From Glomus cerebriforme (taxonomy: Eukaryota; Glomeromycota; Glomeromycetes; Glomerales; Glomeraceae), in contig QKYT01000112.1 of NCBI GenBank assembly GCA_003550305.1, positions 18,333 to 82,332 of the forward strand: a stretch of DNA of 64,000 bases. Reading direction: 5' to 3'. The stretch's first letter is position 1; each line of letters begins with the position of its first letter. Made by a program: the position numbers and the translations under genes. The notes beneath the pieces were generated by a model. The model saw only the letters and a program-made list of their open reading frames with translations. It was not told the DNA's origin and made no database searches. Below, piece after piece: positions 24,640-36,080 of this stretch.

Positions 24640-27600
24640 TATGAGTATCAGACTATTAGTAATTAAATTTTTGCTAATTAAAAAACACTCTTCTGAAGGT
24701 ACACTTGTAGAAGGAATAAATAAAAAATTTATTGCCATTTTAGCAAGCCTAAGAAATTGATTTTGATTCATTTTCCACCATTAAAGTGAATTAACATCTG
24801 CATCACAAATTAGTGATAAAAGGTATACTTGAAATTTATTAACTTTATTTATACACCTTTTATACCTTTTTTTAAATACCTGTAATATAATCAAATTTTT
24901 ATTAACCAAATTTCTACTTGAAATTAAATTTGAATTTGAAGAATAATCAGTATTATAAAGTTTTAAAAATCTAAATAATTAATATTTAAATATTAATATT
25001 AATATATATATATTAAATTATTAACATATTGTAAATTATAATTATAAAATAAAAAAAATATATTAACTTTTCATATATTTCTTTTCTTTAATCATCATTC
25101 CATATCTCATCATTATAATAATCTATCTTAAGTAATTTTACTTAACTCTTTGTTGCTACTTTAATAAATGAATCTTTATCATTATATGTATAATTTTCTG
25201 TATAGTCAAAGCATTATATAATAGAATAACCATAGAAAGTGTAGGATAAAATGAACTGAACATTATTACTATTATTTCTTTAAATTTTTTAAGAAATAAT
25301 TCAATAATTTCAAAATCAGCCTATTTATTATCCGAGGTCTTTTTCAAAAAGTGCAGTAGAATTAAGTGCAAATAAATAATATAAATTAATGGATAAATCT
25401 ATTTGTAATATCATGTTACATGTCTTATTTGTAACAACCTCAATTTTATCCAATTAAAATTTAAGATCAGGTGTAATGTAAATAGTTTAGCGAATCAAAA
25501 TAAAAGATCAGTTGTNTAACTAAAACAAGAATTTTTTTAAAAATTTCAAAAAACTGTTTATAACTTAAAATTTTATCTATGAAACTGTCTTTGTTACATT
25601 AAGTAAAAGTTTTCCAAATTAAATTTTACATATAAAAATCTTATTTATAAAACATTTAAAATAATTTATTATTAAAAAAAATAAAAAAAAGTTGTTACAA
25701 ATAAGACATATAACAGGATGTTACAAATACATTTTTTCTAAATTAATAATTACTATAAATCTATAATTATTATTATTAATTATAAAAATATATAAATAAA
25801 TTTACTTCTTTTAATTATAAAGCTTTATTAACCATGTCATATATCAAGTTTCAATGAGTTGCCATATTTATAATAGGTTTTAAATCATTAATTTCATAAA
25901 AATTGCAATTAGAAAACTTTTCTTGACGTTATAAAAAATTATGAATTTTAGTTATAAGTATTCAAAGCTATATAATATAAATCATAAATGCAATATTTAA
26001 TTATTTAATTAGTAAAATTTATAAGAATTAATATTAAATAATTCAAACCTGATTTAATTGATTTTTTAATTCTTTTAAAACTTCTTGAATACTTAAATTA
26101 ATAACATGAATAAAGCATCTAAAATGATTTTTTTTTTTAAAGAAAATATTTTCTTTTGATAATTCATTAATAAATGTAAGATTATTAGATGATTGTTAGT
26201 AGTTATCTTCATTATCTATATTAAAAATAAATATTAAATTAATAAATTATAACTTATAACTTATAATTTATAATAATATAAAATAAAATTTACCTTATTT
26301 TGTATTGAAAGATTATTTATCATTATTTTCGAATTACTGTAAACTGCATATTATTGATCATTTATAAATAAAATTGCCAATTTCACAAATCACAAAAATA
26401 CATATTAGTTAAACTTTTACACAAATTCTTTTTACTTAGAACTTTTTAACTTTTATTAATCTTTATAACCTGTAGTATTTGAAGTTTTATTTTGAGAGTT
26501 TTTTATATATAAAAATATCTTTAAGAATAAAATAAGTATCATGATTCCTCAAAACAATTCCTAGTGATTCCTAATGATTCCAAATGATTACTAATGATTA
26601 TTACAGCATAGTTTTCTTGCACTTACAAGTAAGCTTTTATTGTAAAAATTTAGTTCTGGACTTTATTCATTTTTTTTCATTATAATATATATATTTTTGA
26701 GGGGTTTTTTATATATATTTTATCTTTTTTATTATAACTTATTCTAACTTGAAATATTTTTAATTTTTTTAGGAAATAAATTATTTAAAAACAATTTTAT
26801 TTTATTTTCTTTGTTTAATACATTCTTTTTATAAATATGTAAAATTAAAGATGTTTAATATTTATTATTTATTAGAGAAATTTGATGGGGTTTTATTATT
26901 TTTTTTAAATTAATAGCTAATTATAAAATTTATAATTTTATAATATAATAATTAATAGTTTATTACTTTTTAAGCTAATTTTTGAATTGCTAAATCAGTT
27001 TTTTGTTTATTCAATCAAAGATTGAAAAACTTTTATATAAAATTTAAGAAAAATAAATTACTTTTGTACGAAATAAGTGAAACGAAAAAATTTTTACAGG
27101 TCACGTATTAAGTATTTTGGTAAATTTTATTGGCTTGTTAATATTAATCATCATGTGATGCAAATATTTTTGATTTTTATTTATAAATGATCGATAATGC
27201 ACAATTTACAGTAATTCGAAAATAGCAATAAGCCAAGCATAAATGCATTTTTAATAGTTTTCACTGAATGTTTATCTAATTTAACCAATATTAAATAAGT
27301 TTTTAAAATAAAAAATTGAACAATTAATTAAAAAATTTTTACCAAAGATTTATATAAAATCCACTAATACATTTCTTAATTTCCAATTTTTATTAATATA
27401 TATGCAGTTATAACCAAAAAAGACTTTGTAGATGATGATGTCTAGACATCTAAGATAAAAGAAATCTTTCTTAAAATATCTTAAAAAGCTTTTTGCATTT
27501 TATCTATATTAGCATTATATAGATCCATAATTTTTCTTTAATAGTATTAGCTGAAATAAGTATAGCATCAGGATTAAATATATATATACAATTAATAAAT

Positions 27601-28062
27601 TTGGATTTTTCAATAATAATAAATAATAATAAATGTGTGTTAATTAATAATAATCCATTCAACAAGTTCTTTTAACATTTCATCGTTATTATATTTCCAT
27701 TAATAAATATAAATTTATTAATGTTTAATTATTTAATTAAAAGATAATACAAAAATTTAAAAGATTTATAATATATTTACCTTTAGTATTATATTAAAAG
27801 CATCTTCAATAGATATTTCTTGTGATGATCTTTTAGAATGTTTATGTTTTATATGATTATGCATATTTGTTATACTTTCTCCAGTACATATATAGTAAGT
27901 AATACTATAAAGATTACATTTAGCTTTTTTATTTTCTTTAAAATTAACATCTCTTATAAATTATTTTCAAACATCACTTCCTTTAATGCTTTCTGGTACT
28001 GATTTATTAGATACAATATCATCAATTTCTGTATTTTCATCACCAAAATTTTTTAAATTCAT
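24640..28062 (-). pseudogene. Decayed hAT-family transposase
   Basis: Five blocks follow one another on the minus strand in the order expected for a hAT transposase. A BED-type zinc-finger relic comes first (from ATG 28062: TGESITNMHNHIKHKH; one Cys is now Tyr). Next is FINCIYIFNPDAILISANTI with KEKLW (about 27610-27520), then a segment equal to the family's TTDVWTS...SFL region (about 27440-27400) and NWKLRNVLVDF (about 27390-27360). HFRCFIHVINLSIQEVL follows at about 26120-26070. Last is the C-terminal dimerisation block WWKMNQNQFLRLAKMA and IPSTSVPSEECF (24775-24650). Stops, frameshifts and long AT insertions separate the blocks, so the protein is not functional. The family assignment rests on the order of these motifs. 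Confidence 0.75.
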
Positions 28063-28516
28063 ATTTTAGTATCTATTTAACTTATAATTATAATTAAAAT
28101 TAAAAAAAAATAATACAATATGCCATTATATCCATATCTATAGATTATAGTAAAGACTAATAAAAAAACAGAAATTAGGAAGAAGTATTGAGAAATTATG
28201 AGAAATTAGAAAATAGTATTGAGAAATTAGAAAGGAGTTAGAAAGAAGTATTTCAGAAAAAATATAATAAAATATTAAGAAATTAGAAGTTTTTAATAGA
28301 TTTATTTAAAAGAAAGTAATAGATAAATAGCTTCTTTTGAAAAATAATAGAAAAGGTAAAGATAATTAACAAGTTGCAATACAAAAAATTTTTTTTTGCA
28401 ATATAAAAAAAATTATGATTGACAAATCAGAAACTAAATTAAATCAGTCAAATCGATTTTGATTCGAATTTGATTTGAATTTAACTGATTTTATTTGAAT
28501 TCAATTTTGATTTGAC

Positions 28517-29447
28517 TAGTGTTTTGAAAAAAACCAGTCTGATTTGAATTTACAGAAATAGATTCAGATCAGTTTGCAAATTTAAGATCTGTAAATTCAA
28601 TCTAAATCAAATAAATCTAATCTAAATCCAATCTGATTAGATTAGATCATGATATAAAAAAATCTGGATCTGATCTAATCGGATTCAGATCTTCATATAT
28701 TAAATATAATAAATAAAAAAAAAAGTTTTTTTTTTTAGACTTTAGAAACAGAATCTGGATGATTGAATGAACAGTTCCTGAATGAACTAAAGGTGAGTTC
28801 ATTCTTTTTTTACTTTATTTTTTTTTTAAGAAAAGTAATTAATATTTTCTTTTCTCTTTTTTTAGGAAACTGGACGAACAGATGAAGCTGAACGAATAGA
28901 ACTTGAATTAATAAACTAAGAGATTAGTTCATTTATTGTTTTTATTTTTTTATTTTTAGAGAATATAATTAACATTTTCCTTCTCTTTTTTTTAGAAAAC
29001 CAGACGAACAGATAAAGCTGAATGAATAGAACTTGAATGAATGAACTAAAAGGTTAGTTTGTTTATTTTTTTTTATTTTTTTACTTTCATGAATAGATGA
29101 AGCTAAATGAATGGAACTTGAATGAACCAACCAAAAGGTTAGTTTGTTTATTTCTTTTTATTTTTTACTTTTAAAGAATGTAATTAACATTTTCTTTCTC
29201 TTCTTTTTAGGAAACTAAATAAACAATTAGATTCAAATCAGTTCAGTTTCAGATTTGAAACAGTTTCAGTTCAGTTCAATTTTGAATTAATTAGATCCAG
29301 ATCAGTTCAATTCAAATCTGGATCAGTTTCAAATTAGTTTAGATCAAATCTAGCTAGATTCAGATCAGTTCAGATCTGTTTCAGATCAGATTCAGATTAA
29401 ATTAGATTTAAATCAATCCAATCTGAACTGATCTATTCAGAATATTA
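28517..29447. mobile_element. Non-autonomous hAT-like element A (931 bp)
   Basis: It is flanked by a perfect 8-bp target duplication, GATTTGAC (28509-28516 and 29448-29455). It starts TAGTGTTTTGAA and ends TTCAGAATATTA, imperfect 12-bp terminal inverted repeats of the type TAGTATTCTGAA. Both subterminal regions are dense in AGATC/TCAGATC words. The middle holds tandem units of about 130 bp, with acceptor-like boundaries at 28865, 28995 and 29210; one unit between the last two is partly deleted. It shares the same layout as the element at 53522-54643. No transposase is encoded. Confidence 0.85.
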
Positions 29448-29647
29448 GATTTGACTGATTTAGATTGATTTAGATTTGATTTAAATGAATTGAATCTAAT
29501 TAAATCAAATTTAGATTTGATATCAAATCCAAATCTGAGATTTAAACTTAATTTGTAATTTAAAAATTTTGAATCAATCAAATCAAATCTGAATTAAATC
29601 TGAATCAAATTTGATTTGGCCAAATCATTTGTAAACACTAAATATTA

Positions 29648-30345
29648 CAGTCAAAATCCTTTGTAAGTTTATGGCCTGAAGTTTTATAAAATATTATGGT
29701 TAAAATCTTTCATAAGTTTACAGTCTTGTAAGATTTATATAATATTACTATTAAAATCTTTATAAGTTTATAGTCCATAAGTTTTATGAAATATTATGGT
29801 TAATATCTTTTATAAGTTTATAGTTTGGCCATAAGATTTATGTAATATTATAGTTAAAATCCCTCATAAGTTTACAGCCTGTAAGTTTTATAAAATATTA
29901 TGATTAAAATCTTTCATAAATTTACAGTTTTGTAAGTTTATATAATATTATAGTCAAAATTCTTTATAAGTTTACAGCCTATAAGTTTTATGAATTATTA
30001 TAGTTAAAATCTTTTATAAGTTTACAGTTTCATAAGATTTATATAATATTATAGTTAAAATCTTTCATAAGTTTATAGCTTATAAGTTTTACAAAATATT
30101 ATAATTAAAATCTTTCATATTTCATAAGTTTACAGTTTTATAAGATTTACTGTATATAATATTATAGTTAAAATCCTTCATAAGTTTACAGCCCATAAGT
30201 TTTACAAAATATTATGATTAAAATTTTTTATAAGTTTACAGTTTCATAATATTATAATTAAAATTCTTTGTAAGTTTATGAAATATTACTATCAAAAATT
30301 TTTGTAAGTTTAGTTTTCATAAATTTATGAACAATTTTAATTATA
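29648..30345. repeat. Minisatellite array, 50-60 bp units in alternating pairs
   Basis: About a dozen imperfect units share TTCATAAGTTTACAG, (T)TTATA, ATATTATAGTTAAAATC. Two unit types alternate: one contains CCTGTAAGTTTTATAAAA-like sequence and the other TTTCATAAGATTTATATA-like sequence. This gives a higher-order period of roughly 110 bp. It matches the short array at 24151-24292. Confidence 0.75.
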
Positions 30346-30589
30346 AGTTAAACTTTTAATTACTTTAATTAAATTTTATATTAGCCAACAAAAAAATATA
30401 TCTGATTAAGTATATACTAGTATACTACCTAGACAAAAGTAACAAACCTCATATTTTTATTAATTATTCAAAAACATATATAATAATTAGGGTCAAAATT
30501 TTAATTATTCTTAGGTTAACTATATATAAAACTAATATTTAGTTAGCCAGCTATTATTTTTAATATATATCTCTACAGCTCTATTTAGC

Positions 30590-31250
30590 ATGATATACTT
30601 TCAATTAAATTTGTTAAAGTATACTGTACTTTAAAATTTTATTTCATTCTTCATGCAAAACATATTTCAATTCCTTCATATTTTTTGCAAGTCTAGAATA
30701 TTCTCTAATGTGCCATTTCAGCTTTAATCATAAATATTTATTAGAATTCAAGTCAGATGATTGACTTGGTCAATTTTCCAAAATTTTTATTTTTTTTACT
30801 TCAATTTATTTTTTAATATTTTTAGCAGTATAGACTGGACCATTGTCAACTTGAAATAAATAATTTTTTTTATTAAAATTATTATTAATTAATAGGAGTA
30901 AATGTGATTCAAGTATTTAAATATAATCATAATATTTTATTTTTCTATCAACTTTTACTAGTGATCCCAATCCTTTTTCTGAAAAATAATTCCACATTAT
31001 TATATTTCTACTACTATATTTTACTGTAGAAATCATATTTTTAATATTGAATCACATTTCAGAAGTTCTTTAAATATGACCTGAATTATCATTTTTAAAA
31101 ATTATAAAGTGACTCTCATTACTTCAGATAATTAACTTCTATTTCTTAATAGACTAGTTTTTTTTTCAATATATCAGGTTAAGCAATTTTCTTTTTATTT
31201 ATCACTAAAAAAAGGTTTGTATACTAGAATATAGAAAAAATATTAAGTTT
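30590..31250 (-). pseudogene. Decayed Tc1/mariner transposase
   Basis: The minus strand reads IMWNYFSEKGLGSLVKVDRK, then FNKKNYLFQVDNGPVYTAKN, then PSQSSDLN, LKLKWHIREY and LAKNMKELKY. These correspond to the DDE core of Tc1-like transposases: the second Asp (VDNGP) and the SSDLN motif are visible. The third acidic residue appears changed to Lys, in the segment expected to read NPIEN. Trp positions are TGA or TAA stops. The N-terminal half is poorly preserved. It is unrelated in detail to the better preserved Tc1 copy at 54780-56091. Confidence 0.7.
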
Positions 31251-33540
31251 ATACAAATTTTTTTTTATTATCCTAATAGAAACTTAAATTTTAGTTTTTT
31301 CTTAAAAAATTGCTACAGGTCTAAAAACTTATGAAATATTACAGTGTATAAATTTACACAAATTTTCACACTAAAAATTTTCTGATATATTATATACAAT
31401 ATATCATTCTTTATTAATTATATTTATATGAAAATTTTAAAATACACAAGTTTACTTATAAAATTAAAGGCAGTTTAATTAATAATAAAAAAAGTTTACT
31501 TAGAATGAACTATTCAAAATCGATATCTAATACACGTTAACTATCAATTGATGCAAATCATTATTTAATATACAATATATATATAATATATATAACTAAA
31601 TAAAAAATTCTTCTTTCTTACTTATTTTATTATATTCTTCTGAACTGATCATCATTGCTTTTCAGATTGGAAATCTTACTGCATATGGTAGTAAAATTTT
31701 TTGCATAAATCACTTCTCATATAACTGGCCTATACTATAATTGCAAACTTAAATTTATTACTTAAACTATTGCAGGTAAGGCAATATTCTGTTTTATTTC
31801 TATATTATTTGCTATGTAATTCATAATTTCCATATTTTTCATCACAAATAGAATATGACAAATTCCATGGCTGAGCAAATATAAAGTTATAATTATCAAT
31901 TTCTCTAAATCTATTTCAGAAATTTTAAGTACAAATAAAAAGTTACTAAACCAATACCAGTGGTAAATAAAATTTTATTTCTGGCTGATTAAATAAAAAA
32001 ACTGGTTGAAATAAGTAGTAAAATTTTGGTAAAACATCTTAATATACTTTCTTAAATGGGATAGTCTTGAATAAGTTCCAATACATTTTCAGTATTTCTT
32101 CAGTTCTGATTGTCTTATAAGAATAAGGTTGAGTGTTGAGGTTATGTTAAATAGATTGATATTTCTTATCTAGCTATCCTTTTCTTTTCTTGAGCACTAC
32201 AATAGGATCAGATTAATATTAGTTGATGAGATCTAACAAGAGGTAATATAACAGAGCAAAAGTTCATATTTGTTTAAAGTGAAGATTAAAAATTTTAAAT
32301 TTATATGGCATCACAATTGTCACATATGATCATCAGACCTTTGAACTTATTTTATACTTGCTAACTATAAGACTATTCACAGATAGATTTCAAGAATTTG
32401 GCACATGATAATATTTTGATTTCAGGACTTTCAAATACTGTGCTATATTTCATTAATAAATATCATATACTGTACATATAGGAAAAAATTGATGTGATGA
32501 TTGGAACCTCGTCGTGATAATTGATGTGATAACTACTATGTTTACTAGTATCAAAATGGCCTTACACTTATGTTACTTAGTAAAATTATCCCCAAAGTGT
32601 ATGAAACAGTTATCTTAATGTGATATCTCCGTATTCCCGGGCCCTTTTGGGACATAACAATTCATCAAATAAATTTGTCTAAATTAAAAATTTAATTAAA
32701 AAAATTTTGTAGTGCATATATTTAAAATATCTCAACGTAATTTAATCTGCGAAGTTCAGGTATTTTCTTAGGAAAAGATAGATTTGAAACATATAATTCT
32801 GGCCAGAATTTACCAAAATTCTATATGGTTGTGCAGTTGATGCAAATTGTACTATACAAGAAATTATTGAAGGGATCAAAATCAGTATTATGCCCATCAC
32901 GTAATTTTTAAAAAAATCTCAATTTGAAACATCTACTGTATATAGTGATATTTGGTAATTTGTCATGTCTTCAACTATAGGAGATGTTTTATTAACAAAT
33001 TCCTTAATTTTTCGTATCCTTTCTGGAATAACAATTTACGGGTTTTGATCATACCATACCTCGAGAAGGAAGAGTCCATTATCCAGACAAATGCATCTTT
33101 TTTGCCAACCACGATTAACAATGTTCTCGAGTTGCAATATTAATGTGGATTAATATAATTAATCATAAATAATTCATAACCTACACTTTCTGATCTGTCT
33201 TTGCGATATTCTCTTAAAAACTGTAAAAAACATTTCAGTATTTTATATATAAATATATCATTTAAGAAAAAGAAAAACAGAAAATAATGTTTCTGTGGCG
33301 GGTCTATGATAATTTAGGCGATCAAATTATAGATTTTTGATAATAATCACGTGATCGTCGTATTTTTCGAATATAATACGCACGAATGAAACTTAGAGTT
33401 AAATAACGATTATAAAATTAAAATTCTCAATATATATAAATATATATAACCAATGAAAGAGATTTTATTAATAATACAGGCATAAAATAAGTATAAATAT
33501 TTTAAAAATACATAAATTACTAAAGATATGTAAATTCACT
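31251..33540. other. AT-rich intergenic region
   Basis: Nothing was recognised. At 32625-32660 there is a short GC-rich patch (CCGGGCCCTTTTGGG). The last 300 bases probably include the 3' flank of the lipase gene read from the right. The open frame 32952-33143 (+) lacks supporting features. Confidence 0.5.
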
Positions 33541-36080
33541 TCACTTAGAACCATTTAATCTCGCATCCCTTTTCTTCTTCCAAGCGTCAATGACAACACC
33601 TTTGACTTTTTCTTCAACTTCTAACCAATTTTGCTTAGCTAATCTAATCATTAAATCAATCTGTTCAGGAGTATAAGTAAAATTAGCGAAAGAAGCAAAT
33701 TTGGCGGTACTTGGTACAAAATCTTTATCAACTTTATCATTAGGTAAGTAAGGTAAATAACAAAATGTACAAGGATGAACAGCAGGAGTTGTGTATCCAT
33801 CAGATTTACCATTTGGTATATAATCATAAACTTCACAATACTTATTTTCCAAATCACGATCTACTCTTGTTATTCCTTTACGTGAAGTAAAAACTGATTG
33901 TTCTTCATTAAAATAATCATGTTTAATAATTTGGCTTGAACAATCAAATCCTATGATTATATCCACTTTTCTACTTGGATGAACCAATGGATATAGCGGC
34001 AAATCATTGGCCGAACCGGCATCGATTAATTGTAATATTGGATCATTTACTATCCCAAGTTTATATGGTGGAGGATTTAAATGATACATATAATTATGAT
34101 TAGCTGCTGTTGGAACTAAATGATGTCCTTCAAATTTCCATCTTTTTTCATCTCCAATATCTTCCATAGCCTATAAAATGAAAAAGTTTAGCGTGACGCG
34201 TCTAAGCAGAAAGATCCTTCTTGTAACACATACCCCATCATATAACTTTCTCCATTCTGTCTTCAGCCAACCTTCAGGTAAGAAGTGCTCGAATTGTCGG
34301 ATATCAATATAAATAGGAGCACTCGGGGCTGCACCCATTATTCTACAAAAAACAGGAAAAATCGTAAATTCATTGAAAATTAAACTCCGTTTTATAAATT
34401 CCATTTTATTTACATACCCAATTAATTGACTCAAATTCTGTTCCGGTGAACGATTAAGATTCTTTCCGAATTCAAATTTACGCCCAAAAGCCCATGTGGG
34501 TACCCATGCTAAAAAAGGAAAGAAAAAGTTTTTTAGATATTGAGTGAATCTTTTTAATTTGAAATTTAAAATAGAGTTATATATGTGCTTACCAGCTTGT
34601 TCATCACAACCAATTTCAAATGGAGTAAATTCATACCAGGCCAAATGATCCTTCTTTTTACTATATTCGGCCCATTCTTGCTCATAATTTTCCACATTCA
34701 CTTGTAAATTTTTATCCAATACATCCTTCCAAGGTCGAACGTGATGAACCCTGAAAATAAAGTTTAATTTATCTTAACGTTCATTTCAAAAAAATTTCAG
34801 ATTCCTTTTTTTTCGGGAAAAAATAGTACTTACGCAGTATAAATGGGCATCATTTGTTTACCACCCTCTATAAATTTTTTTTGTTGACTTAATTTAAAAT
34901 CCTGACGTTGGGATTCAGGATTTTGTCCAATTAAAAGTCGAGCAGCCAATAAAGATCCATAAACATCAACTACGTGTAAATCTAAATCTTCTGATTTTTT
35001 TTCAACTAATCCTCCAAATACCAATTCAACTGCTGTTTCGGGCGATGGGTTGTTTGATAAAGCTTTTAACAATCCTCTTGGATTTGCTATATGATGTGTT
35101 AAATTTTCTTTAAAAAAATCTAACAAAGCTTGAACAGGATTTTCTTTTGTGCCGCATATTGTAGAATATTGTGTTGCTAAATTCCAACAACTTCCGCTTA
35201 GGCCTAAAAAAATAAAATGGTGAATTATTTCAAATATCGTGGTTAATCATAAATTTTTCTATAGCTGTTAAATTTTTTACCTACCACTAAAATAAACACC
35301 GCAGTCATATAATCCAGAATCTTGCAACGCTCTCACATATGCTAAAAATATATACAGTACATATATATGTAAAATATTTTTAAATATTACGGTAAGTTTA
35401 AAATAACAACAAAACAACAATAATGTAAAATTTTACCTGTGGTGGCAATCATAGCTCTAAATCCACCACCACTTCCAGCAAATGCGATTACGGGTATATC
35501 ATCAACGTGAATTTCTTCAATACCAGCTCCAACATATTTTGCGAAAGCTTCTTTTATAAATTCTTTTCTTTCATTTAAGAATTTTTTTTCATCATCACAT
35601 AATTCATTAGATTGTCTAACTTCTGCATCCCATTCAATTTCAGGATGAATTGACTTATCATTAATCTTTTTTAATACACTTTCTCTTAATTCATCAAATG
35701 CATGAACAACTTTACGATTGTTTTGTAAACTTTCAGGGATGAATTCATGAATTATTTGTTCAAATTTACTTTTAATTTGTGTATAAAATGTTTTACCGGA
35801 TTCTGTTGTTTCTGCTTTTGTAGTGGTAGTCTCAGTTACAAATTTTTTATCTTTGACCGTACCATCATTTACATCGTTTACGGTTTTTGTGGTTTCGGTG
35901 GTTTTTGTCGTTTTTGTTGTTAATACCTTAGTTACATCATCATCATTAGATATATCTTTGTTAGTTTTGTTTATCTCTCTGAAACAAATTTAAACGAGAA
36001 ATGTTAAGATTCTTTGATTCAATTAAAAAAAATTTATTTCGAGAATTTAAATATTTTATATACCTTTCGTTAAAATCCAT
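33541..36080 (-). CDS. Cytosolic phospholipase A2-like lipase (PLA2_B / lysophospholipase family)
   Basis: The gene has eight exons on the minus strand: 36064-36080, 35437-35978, 35285-35341, 34834-35203, 34593-34750, 34418-34508, 34234-34342 and 33541-34170. They total 1974 nt, giving 657 aa, all with GT/AG introns. The family hydrolyses glycerophospholipid or lysophospholipid acyl esters with a Ser-Asp dyad. Visible motifs are the glycine-rich oxyanion loop GSGGGFRAM (about 174-182, with the conserved Arg180), the nucleophile elbow GLSGS (206-210, Ser208), and LIDAGSANDLP with the catalytic Asp498. There is a Thr/Lys-rich N-terminal stretch. There is no C2 domain and no signal peptide, so a cytosolic enzyme is expected, unlike secreted fungal PLB. 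The first exon encodes only MDFNE plus part of a codon. Catalytic residues look intact. Confidence 0.88.

Larger units (their letters stand above)
24293..29647 (-). mobile_element. Decayed hAT transposon with a nested element
   Basis: The ends are inferred. Subterminal blocks made of AATCAAAT/ATTTGATTTG words lie at 24293-24440 and at 28430-28516 plus 29448-29635. Between them a decayed hAT transposase is read on the minus strand. The right end may be TAGTGTTTACAAATG (reverse strand, about 29629-29643). A matching left terminus and target duplication could not be confirmed. A 931-bp hAT-like element is inserted at 28517-29447. Confidence 0.55.

Noticed and set aside
29648..30345. Array considered as CRISPR
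   Set aside because: Units abut with no unique spacers of constant length, and the genome is eukaryotic; this is a minisatellite.
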